NCBI RefSeq assembly: GCF_015207505.1
Contig: NZ_JADEWT010000044.1
Span: 1-47,140, forward strand
DNA length: 47,140 nt
Direction of reading: 5' to 3'
Source: Tychonema sp. LEGE 06208
GTDB lineage: Bacteria > Cyanobacteriota > Cyanobacteriia > Cyanobacteriales > Microcoleaceae
Positions within the stretch are counted from its first letter, which is position 1. Every line of letters begins with the position of its first letter. The position numbers and the translations under genes are program-made. The notes below the pieces were generated by a model, which saw only the letters and a program-made list of their open reading frames with translations, was not told where the DNA came from and did no database searches. Positions 24,409 to 33,073 of the stretch are shown piece by piece.

Positions 24409-25542
24409 TTATAGGTTACAACTTACAACTCTCTGCACGAGAGAAGAATATTTCTCTATGAAGATACCTCTATTGCCCAAACGACCTATTCGGGGATCAT
24501 CACCAACCGGGAGGTGGGCTGATGGTGCATTGGTATTGAAAGTTAGTTGAGAGTAATTCAACCATTCTCCTTTCTCTCCTTTCTGTTTCCAGCCGATCGC
24601 CTCAGCGTAAGGTACCCATACTTTTCTATCATACTCTTTAGTGCCACCAAGACTTTGATAAATCTGCTTCTGCACCGAAAAGCCGAAGCGTCCATCACTG
24701 TATTTTACCCAAAGTCGATCCATCGCCCGCAAATCTGGACAGGAAAAATTTTCGATATTTTCACTGTCTAGCCAACCTTCTTTTTGTCTACCCGCCACTT
24801 CTAACATTTTGTTAGCAGTTTCCTCATCTGCTTCTTTCCACTTCCCGGTCGCCAACAACTGTTCCAGTTTAGTATAGTCTGCCTTAGCAAGGGGTTGATT
24901 TTCCCAAGACTGATTTGCCAGATAAGTTTTAATTGGAATTCCCCTCGGCAATTTATCCTTCGCCTGCCCGTGAACTGCCACCACTTTACCGCTAGCATCT
25001 AAAACAGGCGCGCCACTTATCCCAACAGAAACTCCAGCTATATAATTAATTCCATAGCCCTCCGTCAAGACAACATTAATCCTCGATACTGAACCTTCCA
25101 AAAATTCCGGCGCTAAATCTTCGTTTTGAAGAACAGGAAAACCAGAAATATAGATTTTATGTCCTACTTTCAGCTCGTTAGAATCGCCAAGATTGACACT
25201 TTGATAAGGACAATTTTCCCCAGCAGACTTAAACGTCACCACTGCTAAATCGTAAGTAGGACTTGTTTGAATACTGTCAGTTGTATGACCTTGTTGATCC
25301 TGATAAGTTTGCAGTTTCAAACTATAGCCTTTAACCACATGACCGGCCGTGAGAACAGTGCAAACTCCCTTTTTTCCCGGTACAATAAACCCGGTACCGT
25401 GTCCGCCTTGATTTTCGTAGTAAATCAGCACAAGGCTCTTGTTAACTGTTTCAGCAATTTCTTGAGATGACTTCTGCTGGGAGCAACTTGTTAAGGAGAG
25501 TCCGATGAGGGTAAAAATTAGCCAGCAAGAGCGGGATTTCAT
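24409..25542 (-). CDS. Trypsin-like serine protease with C-terminal GUN4 domain, lipoprotein
   Basis: 377 residues from ATG 25542. The N-terminal lipobox LIFTLIGLSLTSC predicts export and lipidation. A trypsin-like domain follows: GHGTGFIVPG, CTVLTAGHVVKG (catalytic His), SPTYDLAVVTFKS (Asp), then GVSVGISGAPVLDASGKVVA, where Ser of GISGAP is the expected nucleophile. The last 150 residues are GUN4-like: DYTKLEQLLATGKWKEADEE, CPDLRAMDRLWVKYSDGRFG, FSVQKQIYQSLGGTKEYDRK, WLNYSQLTFNTNAPSAHLP. Free GUN4 binds porphyrins in chlorophyll synthesis; GUN4 domains fused to sensors or proteases are common in filamentous cyanobacteria, and their ligands are uncertain. The frame continues 34 codons upstream, but the lipoprotein start is preferred. 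Confidence 0.88.
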   Translation of the reverse strand: MKSRSCWLIFTLIGLSLTSCSQQKSSQEIAETVNKSLVLIYYENQGGHGTGFIVPGKKGVCTVLTAGHVVKGYSLKLQTYQDQQGHTTDSIQTSPTYDLAVVTFKSAGENCPYQSVNLGDSNELKVGHKIYISGFPVLQNEDLAPEFLEGSVSRINVVLTEGYGINYIAGVSVGISGAPVLDASGKVVAVHGQAKDKLPRGIPIKTYLANQSWENQPLAKADYTKLEQLLATGKWKEADEETANKMLEVAGRQKEGWLDSENIENFSCPDLRAMDRLWVKYSDGRFGFSVQKQIYQSLGGTKEYDRKVWVPYAEAIGWKQKGEKGEWLNYSQLTFNTNAPSAHLPVGDDPRIGRLGNRGIFIEKYSSLVQRVVSCNL

Positions 25543-25879
25543 AGATTTTGCTGATAGTTTTAGGGAATAAGAGAGTAAATGAATAATTTCTACAACAGTG
25601 ATGTGTTGTTTTCTAGGTAGGAGATTAACATGAAAGTATACCATTTTTTTGAAGTGGTAGCTACGGGTAAGGACACGGTAGTGCCCAGAGGTGACAAGTT
25701 AAGATTCAGGACTTACGCACTCCGACTAAGAAACCGGGTTTTTACCGAATTTGTGGACAGCAACGAAAGAGTTTTGTAAAAAACCCGGTTTCTGGGCCTC
25801 ATGCGTAAGTTTTTACAATTAAATTCCCCATTGAACCCAAGATTAGGTAAAATTATTTGGGTGTCTGAGGATAAACTAT
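25543..25879. other. Divergent intergenic region between protease-GUN4 and PAD-like genes
   Basis: It contains the AGAAACCGGG element at 25729-25793 with its outer arms (GGACTTACGCACTCC, and CATGCGTAAGT on the right). No gene is seen. Promoters for both divergent genes must lie here but none stands out. Confidence 0.5.
25729..25793. repeat. AGAAACCGGG-family palindrome
   Basis: AGAAACCGGGTTTTTACC pairs with AAAAAACCCGGTTTCT. The outer flanks GACTTACGCACTCC and GCGTAAGT are also complementary. Confidence 0.8.
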
Positions 25880-28507
25880 ATGCGCTTAGTTAAATATATT
25901 ACGATCGCCATTGTCAATGCTTTTGGTGTCGTCATCGGTATTATTTGGGTTGCTGTGCCCGCAACAGTGGCTCAACCTTCCCTCAACTACCAACTCGCAC
26001 TCTCAGGGCGACAGTCAGACGGCGACACTCCGCAATCGCTCCCGGAACTCTACAAATTGCGCGATCGCCTCAAGGTAGAATTAGATAACAGCGCGAAAAA
26101 TACCGACAGCAACCTGTTTTCCCCAGAACATTGGAACCGCCAGCAATCTAAAAATCTGGCCGAGGAACTCCAAAACGCTCAAAGTCAGATTCAAACAGAA
26201 GAAAGAGCTAAAAATAATTGGGACGATGCTGCTAAAATAGCCGCCAGAGCTGTTGTAATTGGACGCACTTCTAAAGCCGACCCTGCTACTTGGGAAGAGT
26301 CACAACGCCTGTGGCAAATGGCGCTCAACCACCTGCGACTCATCCCTCACGGTTCTTTTTTGGCTGAGCGGGCGATCGACAAAACCATCGAATATCAAGG
26401 AAACCTCACTGTCGCTACCTACGAATGGCAAGTAGCACGTTCTCAACAGAAAATTAGAGCCGAGGAAGAACAGGTAAGAGAGCTAGCCAGAAAAGAGCAA
26501 GAGAAAAAAGAATTCGCCCGCCGAGAAATAGAGAGAAAAGAACAAGAGAAAAAAGAACTCGCCCGCCAAGAAATAGAAAGACAAGAATTTGCCAAACAAG
26601 AATTAATCCGCCACGAACGAGAAAAACAAGAATTCGCCCGCCAAGAACTAATCCGCCAAGAACAAGAAAAGCAGGAATTAGCCCGCCAAGAATTAGAAAA
26701 GCAGGAACGAGAAAAACAAGAATTAGCCCGCCAAGAATTAGAAAAGCAAGAACTAGCCCGCCAAGAATTAGAAAAGCAAGAATTAGCCCGCCAAGAACTC
26801 GCCCGTCAAGAATTAGAAAAGCAGGAATTAGCCCGCCAAGAACTAGCCCGCCAAGAATTAGAAATAAATCAGCAAGCAACTCCTCAACCAACTCCTGAAT
26901 CAACCGCAACTGCTACTCCCGCCCCTGTAAACCTCGCAGCCTCGCAGACCAACTTCTTCTTTGCGGGAGATACTAACAGAGACGGCGAAATTAATCAACT
27001 AGACGAAGCCGGAAAAGAACAATGGTCATTGTCTAGCGGCGCGCTAATTGTGTTTAACGATCCCAAGAACGATCGCACAAAAATAGCCCCTTGGAAACAA
27101 ACCAAAGTTAGCGTCCCCCGCCGCGCAGCCATGCTTTCTCAAGTTAACTTAACTTTGTCTGAAAACTTCAAAACCTCTCAATTATTTATCACTGCTGATA
27201 GCATCGCCAGCCCTCATATCAACGTTTTTCAGAAAATAGGCGATGGATGGCAAGCTGTAGATATATCCGGTACAAAACCCCTAGTTTTCAGCACGAATAT
27301 TATTTTAGGTGTCGAAGCAAAACAATTTGCCGATCGCAATTGGAACGGCAAAGTCAATCTCAAAGCAACTGCCGAAAACAACGGTCAACAAATCGCCGCC
27401 ACCACCATCCAAATGGGTGTCAGTCCTTGGATAATACCAGCCAATACCGCACCAGTCACAGAAGTTCAAGTCAGCGACAGAGGGGCCGCCAACAGTGAAT
27501 TTATCTCGCAACTGAAACAAGCAGTAGAACCCACTGGCGCTCAATTAAAAATTATCCAGGGCGGTAATGCTTGGATGCAAAATATTCAGAAAAACGGTTA
27601 CATTCAACTTCCCGAAAAATCTGATATACGCCAATTGAATGTGGCTCTCAAAAGCAATGACGAACCCAATAAAAACCCGCCGGATAAATCAAGTGAAGAG
27701 CGTAACTTGAGAGTAATTAAAATTGGCAACTCTCGCGACGATAACCCCGTAAGTCAGTGGTCAAATGGCTACGGAAATTTGCAGGTGACACCGCCGATTC
27801 CCGGATATCCAATGGGTCGAGCTTATTACGGAAATTCGGGAAATGCTAGTTTTAATCCAGAGGTACTTGATTTTATTCAAGCTCAAAGAATTCAAGGGCC
27901 TGCAGTGGATATTGATACTTCTTGGCTTTTGACTCGCCAAGTCGATGAAATTATCAATTTTATTCCCAGTCAAACTCCCGGAAAATATGTAATGGCGATC
28001 GCCAGTCCAGAAGCCGGAGTAAAGCTGTTGGAAGAATTGGCGGGGAAAGGTTACGGCGAGGTTACTATCAATCGCGGTTTGAGCAATGAAACTACAGTCA
28101 GCGCCGCCTTGAAAAATCAAGCTTTAATTCAACACAACCTCAATTTGCAAAAGCAGAAAATCAACCCGATATTAGACAAGTTGAAAAGAGAGTTTTCACT
28201 GACAGACGACCAAATCGTTCAAGTTCCAGCGATGTTTGGCTACAGCGGTTATGCTTGGTGGCCAAATATGGTCAATTCGGTACCAGTCAACGGCAATTTG
28301 TTAGTTTCTAATCCCCGCGGCCCGATGATTGACGGCAGAGATTACACTCAAGAAAGATTGCGCCAACTGCTGCTTCCTGCTGGTGTTAGTGTGAGTTTTC
28401 TAAACGATCGCTATTATCAAGAATTGAAAGGAAACGTGCAGTCGGCAACGAATACTGTGAGGAAGCCTGAACTGCAGCCTTTTTGGCAGACTTTGCCTAA
28501 TAATTAG
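25880..28507 (+). CDS. Protein-arginine deiminase-like pseudoenzyme with long coiled coil, exported
   Basis: 875 residues. Signal peptide at about 1-31 (IIWVAVPATVAQ). A helical domain spans about 50-190, a Glu/Arg/Gln-rich repeat coiled coil 191-330 (QELARQELEK units), and a Pro/Thr linker 331-350. The rest aligns with protein-arginine deiminases (PAD): FAGDTNRDGEINQLDEAGK (Ca-binding-like), GVSPWIIPANTAP, WMQNIQKNGYIQLP (565-578), YGNLQVTPPIPGYPMGR, SWLLTRQVDEIINFIP (681-696), FPNMVN-like WWPNMVN, GPMIDGR, VSFLNDRYY, ATNTVRKP. PADs convert peptidyl-arginine to citrulline. Of the four catalytic residues of human PAD4 (Asp350, His471, Asp473, Cys645), the aligned residues here are Asn568, Gln687, Asp689 and Ser855. 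Three are lost, so deiminase activity is not expected. A binding role is inferred. Confidence 0.85.
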   Translation: MRLVKYITIAIVNAFGVVIGIIWVAVPATVAQPSLNYQLALSGRQSDGDTPQSLPELYKLRDRLKVELDNSAKNTDSNLFSPEHWNRQQSKNLAEELQNAQSQIQTEERAKNNWDDAAKIAARAVVIGRTSKADPATWEESQRLWQMALNHLRLIPHGSFLAERAIDKTIEYQGNLTVATYEWQVARSQQKIRAEEEQVRELARKEQEKKEFARREIERKEQEKKELARQEIERQEFAKQELIRHEREKQEFARQELIRQEQEKQELARQELEKQEREKQELARQELEKQELARQELEKQELARQELARQELEKQELARQELARQELEINQQATPQPTPESTATATPAPVNLAASQTNFFFAGDTNRDGEINQLDEAGKEQWSLSSGALIVFNDPKNDRTKIAPWKQTKVSVPRRAAMLSQVNLTLSENFKTSQLFITADSIASPHINVFQKIGDGWQAVDISGTKPLVFSTNIILGVEAKQFADRNWNGKVNLKATAENNGQQIAATTIQMGVSPWIIPANTAPVTEVQVSDRGAANSEFISQLKQAVEPTGAQLKIIQGGNAWMQNIQKNGYIQLPEKSDIRQLNVALKSNDEPNKNPPDKSSEERNLRVIKIGNSRDDNPVSQWSNGYGNLQVTPPIPGYPMGRAYYGNSGNASFNPEVLDFIQAQRIQGPAVDIDTSWLLTRQVDEIINFIPSQTPGKYVMAIASPEAGVKLLEELAGKGYGEVTINRGLSNETTVSAALKNQALIQHNLNLQKQKINPILDKLKREFSLTDDQIVQVPAMFGYSGYAWWPNMVNSVPVNGNLLVSNPRGPMIDGRDYTQERLRQLLLPAGVSVSFLNDRYYQELKGNVQSATNTVRKPELQPFWQTLPNN
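26565..26862. repeat. In-frame tandem repeats encoding the coiled coil
   Basis: Units such as GCCCGCCAAGAATTAGAAAA (15-18 bp variants, in multiples of three) recur about 15 times and encode ARQELEKQE-type repeats. The near-identical nucleotide units toward the 3' end imply recent expansion by slippage or unequal recombination. Confidence 0.8.
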
Positions 28508-28544
28508 TAATCGGGAATTGGGAGTCGGAAATTGGTAATTGGTA

Positions 28545-28601
28545 GGGGCGGGTTTCACCAACAATACTCGCCTGTAACGAACAATCTCATAAACCCGCCC
28601 C
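28545..28601. repeat. 11-bp inverted repeat (GGGGCGGGTTT)
   Basis: GGGGCGGGTTT at 28545-28555 is perfectly complementary to 28591-28601, with a 35-nt loop. It lies 38 nt after the PAD-like stop codon and could serve as its transcript end. Confidence 0.6.
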
Positions 28602-28697
28602 CACCCAGCGATAAATTTACGCCTACATTTTTCCCATCAAAAAGTTTTGATTTCTGTTTGCGCTCAATACTTATATTTCAGGGCGCACTCGGAACAA

Positions 28698-28761
28698 AGA
28701 AACCGGGTTTTTACCGAGATTGATGATTTTGAGCAGGTATTTGGCAAAAAACCCGGTTTCT
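28698..28761. repeat. AGAAACCGGG-family palindrome
   Basis: AGAAACCGGGTTTTTACC pairs with AAAAAACCCGGTTTCT. The outer flanks GGGCGCACTC and CACTCGCGCCCC are partly complementary. Confidence 0.8.
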
Positions 28762-28831
28762 GGTCACTCGCGCCCCCTAGTTTGTAGTAAGGACTTTAGT
28801 CCTCAGCGCTAGGAATGACGCATCGGTGGTC

Positions 28832-28900
28832 AGAAACCTGGTTTTTGGAGAAAATACGAGCGTTACAGTTTACAGATGAGCGAAAAAACCCCGGTTTCTT
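28832..28900. repeat. AGAAACCGGG-family palindrome, divergent copy
   Basis: AGAAACCTGGTTTTT pairs with AAAAAACCCCGGTTTCTT with one bulge. It lies 70 nt before the next gene. Confidence 0.75.
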
Positions 28901-28970
28901 TGACCTTAATAGGCAAGTCGCGATCGCGTAAAATGTCTAAAAGCAGTATTTGTACAAAAAATTTAGCCCC

Positions 28971-29882
28971 ATGAACGACGAACAGGAAAAAAATCAAATT
29001 TTGACCCAGCAACCAGAAACAGTTTCCACAGCCAGCGATGAGTTCCCGAACGCAGAAATGGTTAGTGCCAATTCAACAGCAGAACCGACAGAAACTCCCG
29101 CTGAAATTGTGGCAAACGAAGATATTCCAACAACAATCAACGAAACAGAAACAATTCCAATTTCCGCAGAATATCCGCCTGAAACCAGTCAATTTGTCAG
29201 TGATTCCTATCCCACAACTCACACAGCAAATCCTGAACCAAAACCAACTCAATTTTGGCAAATTTTGGCTATTTTTTTCAGTGGAATGTTAGTCGGTTCT
29301 GTGCTCAGTCTCGGTAGTTTCCTAGCGTGGAAAATGTATCAGGAAAGAGCGAACATTCAAATCAGACTGCCCGCTGACGTACCCCTGCGGGAAAGCCCTC
29401 CGCCTGTCCCTGAAGCGCGCCTCAACCGCCGGCCCGGACTTCCCCCAGCACCCCAGCAGACACTGCCCCTCACCATCCCGCCGTCGGCCAGTCAGACTCC
29501 AATTCCCTCGCTCTCAGGCGTTCCGCCACTTGCTTCGCCGTTGCCGAAATCTTCTCCATCTCCTTCTGGCGCTGCGGTGGAAACTCCTGTAACTGAGCGA
29601 GTTAACTTTCCAGCAGGTGCTACGGGAACTACTCTCAATAATAGTTTGCGAGCCAATATATCCAAGCGCTACTTGGTAGAATGCAATAGCGGCCAAAGCA
29701 TGACAATCAAGGTTCAAGAAGGTCAAGTTAACGCGGCAATCACTGCTCCTAACGGTGAAAAAATCGGCACTGCAGATAGCGCGAGTCAGTGGCAAGGTCA
29801 GCTACCAAGCAGCGGCGATTATACTATAGAAATTTCGGGCGATCGCCAAGCAAACTACGTTGTTAAAATAGAAGTAAAATAG
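28971..29882 (+). CDS. Membrane-anchored protein with C-terminal PPC-like beta domain
   Basis: 303 residues from ATG 28971 (a TTG seven codons upstream is also in frame). The first 95 residues are acidic, Glu/Thr-rich and probably disordered and cytoplasmic. One membrane helix follows (FWQILAIFFSGMLVGSVLSL). A Pro/Ser-rich spacer of about 95 residues then leads to a C-terminal domain of about 90 residues: RVNFPAGATGTTLNNSL, KRYLVECNSGQSMTIKV, ITAPNGEKIG, WQGQLPSSGDYTIEISG. That pattern resembles bacterial pre-peptidase C-terminal (PPC)-like beta-sandwich domains. The architecture suggests a periplasmic binding domain on a tether. Function is unknown. It lies downstream of the PAD-like gene in the same direction, but about 460 bp of repeats separate them. 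Confidence 0.75.
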   Translation: MNDEQEKNQILTQQPETVSTASDEFPNAEMVSANSTAEPTETPAEIVANEDIPTTINETETIPISAEYPPETSQFVSDSYPTTHTANPEPKPTQFWQILAIFFSGMLVGSVLSLGSFLAWKMYQERANIQIRLPADVPLRESPPPVPEARLNRRPGLPPAPQQTLPLTIPPSASQTPIPSLSGVPPLASPLPKSSPSPSGAAVETPVTERVNFPAGATGTTLNNSLRANISKRYLVECNSGQSMTIKVQEGQVNAAITAPNGEKIGTADSASQWQGQLPSSGDYTIEISGDRQANYVVKIEVK

Positions 29883-29943
29883 TAAGTATAATTTGCTCGG
29901 GGGGCAACTACAAAAGGAAGCATCAAGCGTCAGAGCTTTTGTA

Positions 29944-29990
29944 GTGCTGTCCCCGTTCGTTACATATAAGGAAGCGAACGGGGACAGCAC
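29944..29990. repeat. Perfect 16-bp hairpin upstream of putA
   Basis: GTGCTGTCCCCGTTCG (29944-29959) pairs perfectly with CGAACGGGGACAGCAC (29975-29990) around a 15-nt loop. There is no T-tract. It lies 62 nt after one gene and 100 nt before putA, so it may be a transcript end or a dispersed palindrome. Confidence 0.65.
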
Positions 29991-30089
29991 CCATACAAAA
30001 AATGCTTTTTACACTCCGCAAGAGATGCTTTGGTTGCCAAATATATCAGCCCGCCGCGCCAATTACCAATTACCAATTACTAATTAGCA

Positions 30090-33062
30090 ATGGTCGCACA
30101 AGTATCTCCAACCATCTACGAAGCCAAGACTCAGGAAATAGCTCAAGAAATCCTGAAGGCCACTCAAGACAAAAAGCGATCGTTTTTTGGCCAACTGCAA
30201 GACCAAATGCGCTGGGACGACAAACTGATGGATTGGGCAATGGCCAGCCCCGGACTGCGCGTCCAATTGTTTCGATTTATTGACTGTTTGCCCGCCCTCC
30301 GCAGCAAGCCGGAAATTGCCCGCCACTTGCAAGAATACCTGACTGTGGAAGAGGTAGAATTGCCCGAAGCTTTGAAAAAATTGCTCAGCTTTGCTAACGC
30401 TGATTCTGTCCCCGGTCAATTGGCGGCGACGACGGTTGCGCCTGCGGTGGAAACTTTGGCACACAAGTATATTTCTGGGGAAAATATCAAGCAGGTAATT
30501 AAAACCTTAGAACGACTTCGCAAAGATAAAATGGGTTTTACAGTTGACCTTTTGGGGGAAGCTGTGATTACAGAAGCTGAGGCGGAAAGTTATCTCAACC
30601 GCTATTTGGAATTGATGGCGGAACTAGCGAAGGCAGCGCATAATTGGTCGCAGGTAGATGCTATTGACAAAGCTGATGGCGAAACTTTGCCGCGAGTGCA
30701 AGTATCTGTCAAGTTAACGGCTTTTTATTCTCAGTTTGACCCGCTGGATGCTAAAGGCAGCGAGGAGAAAGTCAGCGAGAAAATTCGCTTGTTATTGCGC
30801 CGCGCCCAGGAGTTGGGAACTGCCGTTCACTTCGACATGGAACAGTACGCCTATAAGAGTTTAACTCTCAGCATCCTCAAAGACTTATTGTTAGAGGAAG
30901 AGTTTCGCAGTCGCACGGATATTGGTATCACATTGCAGGCATATTTGCGCGACAGCAAGCAAGATTTGCGAGACATTATTGCCTGGGCTAAGAAACGCGG
31001 CAATCCCATAACTGTACGGCTGGTGAAAGGCGCTTATTGGGATCAGGAAACTATCAAGGCGATGCAGAAAGATTGGCCGCAGCCTGTCTACAACGACAAG
31101 GTTGCTACGGATGCGAATTTTGAAGCAATGACGCAGTTGCTGCTAGAAAATCATGATTTTTTGTATGCAGCAATTGGCAGTCACAACGTGCGATCGCAAG
31201 CCAGGGCGATCGCGATTGCCGAAACTCTCAACATACCGCGCCGCCGCTTTGAAATGCAGGTACTGTACGGCATGGGCGACAAATTGGCTAAGCTTTTGGT
31301 CGATCGGGGTTATCGCGTCCGAGTATACTGTCCCTACGGCGATTTGTTGCCGGGAATGGCTTATTTGATCCGCCGATTGCTGGAAAATACCGCCAACAGT
31401 TCGTTTATCCGGCAAAGTTCCGAAGAAATGCCGATCGAACAATTATTAGCCGCCCCAGTAGCCAATGGCAACGACCAGCTAGTTTACAGCAAAGTATTTC
31501 CCAACGTCGCCGATACCGACTACGCCAATACCAAATTGCGGCAACAAGCAGAAACAGCCATCAAATCAGTGCGCGCCAACCTAGGAAAAACCTATTTACC
31601 CCTAATCGATGGCGAGTACCAAAACACCGAAACCACAGTTAACTCTCTCAACCCTTCCAATCCCGCAGAAATAGTCGGCAAAATCGGATTGCTATCCGAA
31701 GAACAGGCAAAACAAGCCCTAGAAGCAGCAAAAGCAGCCTCTACGAGTTGGCGGAAAACCCCCGTCCGCCAGCGCGCCGGAGTTTTGCGAAAAGCAGCAG
31801 AATTGATGGAACAGCGGCGGCACGAACTGTCAGCTTGGATGGTGTTTGAAGTCGGCAAACCTGTCAGAGAATGCGATGCCGAAGTTTCCGAAGCTATCGA
31901 TTTTTGTCGCTACTACGCCGATGAAATGGAACGCTTGGAACAAGGGCAAAATTACGATGTAGCAGGAGAAAACAACCGCTACACCTATGGGCCGCGCGGC
32001 ATTTCTTTGATTATTTCTCCTTGGAATTTTCCCCTCGCAATTCCCGTAGGCATGACAGTTGCATCGCTAGTAGCAGGTAATTGTACGCTGCTAAAACCAG
32101 CGGAATTTTCCTCAGTAATTGCGGCTAAAATAGCCGAGATTTTGCTAGAAGCGGGGATTCCTAAAGGCGTATTTCAATACGTGCCTTGCAAAGGTTCAAC
32201 CGTGGGGGCGTATATGGTAAAACACCCAGATGTTCACATGATTACCTTCACCGGTTCTCAGGAAGTTGGCTGTCAGATTTATGCGGATGCTGCGATTTTG
32301 CAGCCGGGACAAAAACACCTGAAGCGAGTAATTGCGGAAATGGGCGGCAAGAATGCAATTATTGTCGATGAAAGTGCGGATTTAGACCAAGCCGTGGCGG
32401 GGGTGGTTTATTCGGCATTTGGATATAGCGGTCAAAAATGTTCTGCTTGTTCGCGAGTAATTGCGATCGAATCGGTGTACGATACTTTTGTGGAAAGATT
32501 GATAGAAGCTGCGCGATCGCTCAACGTCGGTGCAGCCGAAAATCCCGGCACTCAAGTCGGGCCAGTCATCGATGCCACCGCCCAGTCGCGCATCCGCGAA
32601 TACATCGAAAAAGGTCGCGCCGAAGCTAAGATAGCCTTAGAAATGGCGGCACCCGAAACAGGTTATTTTGTCGGCCCAGTGATTGTTACGGAAGTATCGC
32701 CGACTGCAACTATCGCCCAAGAAGAAATTTTTGGCCCGGTGTTGTCGGTGATTCGGGCAAAAAATTTCAGCGAAGCGATTGCTATTGCTAACGGTACGAA
32801 TTTCGCTTTAACCGGCGGATTGTATTCTCGCACGCCTTCGCATATCGATCGCGCCCAAGCCGATTTTGAAGTCGGAAACCTGTACATAAATCGCGGAATT
32901 ACCGGCGCAGTGGTATCGCGGCAACCCTTCGGAGGATTCAAACTTTCGGGAGTTGGTTCCAAAGCCGGCGGCCCGGATTACTTGCTGCAATTCCTCGAAC
33001 CGCGCACAATAACCGAAAACATTCAGCGACAAGGTTTTGCGCCGATTGAAGGAGTAGATTAA
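30090..33062 (+). CDS. putA: Bifunctional proline dehydrogenase / L-glutamate gamma-semialdehyde dehydrogenase
   Basis: 990 residues. It oxidises proline to glutamate in two steps, passing electrons via FAD to quinone and then to NAD+. The proline dehydrogenase barrel fills about residues 50-470: VQVSVKLTAFYSQFDPLDAK, HFDMEQYAYKSLTLSILKDL, GITLQAYLRDS, VRLVKGAYWDQE, IGSHNVRSQARA, QVLYGMGDKLA, VRVYCPYGDLLPGMAYLIRR. The aldehyde dehydrogenase domain fills about 500-985: IISPWNFPLAIPVGM, LLKPAEFSSV, ITFTGSQEVG, AEMGGKNAIIVDESADLD, GYSGQKCSACSR (catalytic Cys784), EEIFGPVLSV, INRGITGAVVSRQPFGG. The short form lacks the DNA-binding ribbon-helix-helix domain of E. coli PutA, so it should not self-regulate. 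It stands alone. Confidence 0.95.
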   Translation: MVAQVSPTIYEAKTQEIAQEILKATQDKKRSFFGQLQDQMRWDDKLMDWAMASPGLRVQLFRFIDCLPALRSKPEIARHLQEYLTVEEVELPEALKKLLSFANADSVPGQLAATTVAPAVETLAHKYISGENIKQVIKTLERLRKDKMGFTVDLLGEAVITEAEAESYLNRYLELMAELAKAAHNWSQVDAIDKADGETLPRVQVSVKLTAFYSQFDPLDAKGSEEKVSEKIRLLLRRAQELGTAVHFDMEQYAYKSLTLSILKDLLLEEEFRSRTDIGITLQAYLRDSKQDLRDIIAWAKKRGNPITVRLVKGAYWDQETIKAMQKDWPQPVYNDKVATDANFEAMTQLLLENHDFLYAAIGSHNVRSQARAIAIAETLNIPRRRFEMQVLYGMGDKLAKLLVDRGYRVRVYCPYGDLLPGMAYLIRRLLENTANSSFIRQSSEEMPIEQLLAAPVANGNDQLVYSKVFPNVADTDYANTKLRQQAETAIKSVRANLGKTYLPLIDGEYQNTETTVNSLNPSNPAEIVGKIGLLSEEQAKQALEAAKAASTSWRKTPVRQRAGVLRKAAELMEQRRHELSAWMVFEVGKPVRECDAEVSEAIDFCRYYADEMERLEQGQNYDVAGENNRYTYGPRGISLIISPWNFPLAIPVGMTVASLVAGNCTLLKPAEFSSVIAAKIAEILLEAGIPKGVFQYVPCKGSTVGAYMVKHPDVHMITFTGSQEVGCQIYADAAILQPGQKHLKRVIAEMGGKNAIIVDESADLDQAVAGVVYSAFGYSGQKCSACSRVIAIESVYDTFVERLIEAARSLNVGAAENPGTQVGPVIDATAQSRIREYIEKGRAEAKIALEMAAPETGYFVGPVIVTEVSPTATIAQEEIFGPVLSVIRAKNFSEAIAIANGTNFALTGGLYSRTPSHIDRAQADFEVGNLYINRGITGAVVSRQPFGGFKLSGVGSKAGGPDYLLQFLEPRTITENIQRQGFAPIEGVD

Positions 33063-33073
33063 AAAACCTATTG

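Larger units (their letters stand above)
28508..28970. other. Repeat-filled intergenic region
   Basis: No gene. It contains a GGGGCGGGTTT/AAACCCGCCCC inverted repeat (28545-28555, 28591-28601), two AGAAACCGGG palindromes (28698, 28832) and between them a GTAGTAAGGACTTTAGTCCT palindrome (about 28784-28803). Confidence 0.6.

Noticed and set aside
26454-26909. 151-codon minus-strand frame of Leu/Gly/Ile repeats
   Set aside because: It is the antisense of the coiled-coil repeat in the PAD-like gene; the repeat unit keeps the opposite strand open.
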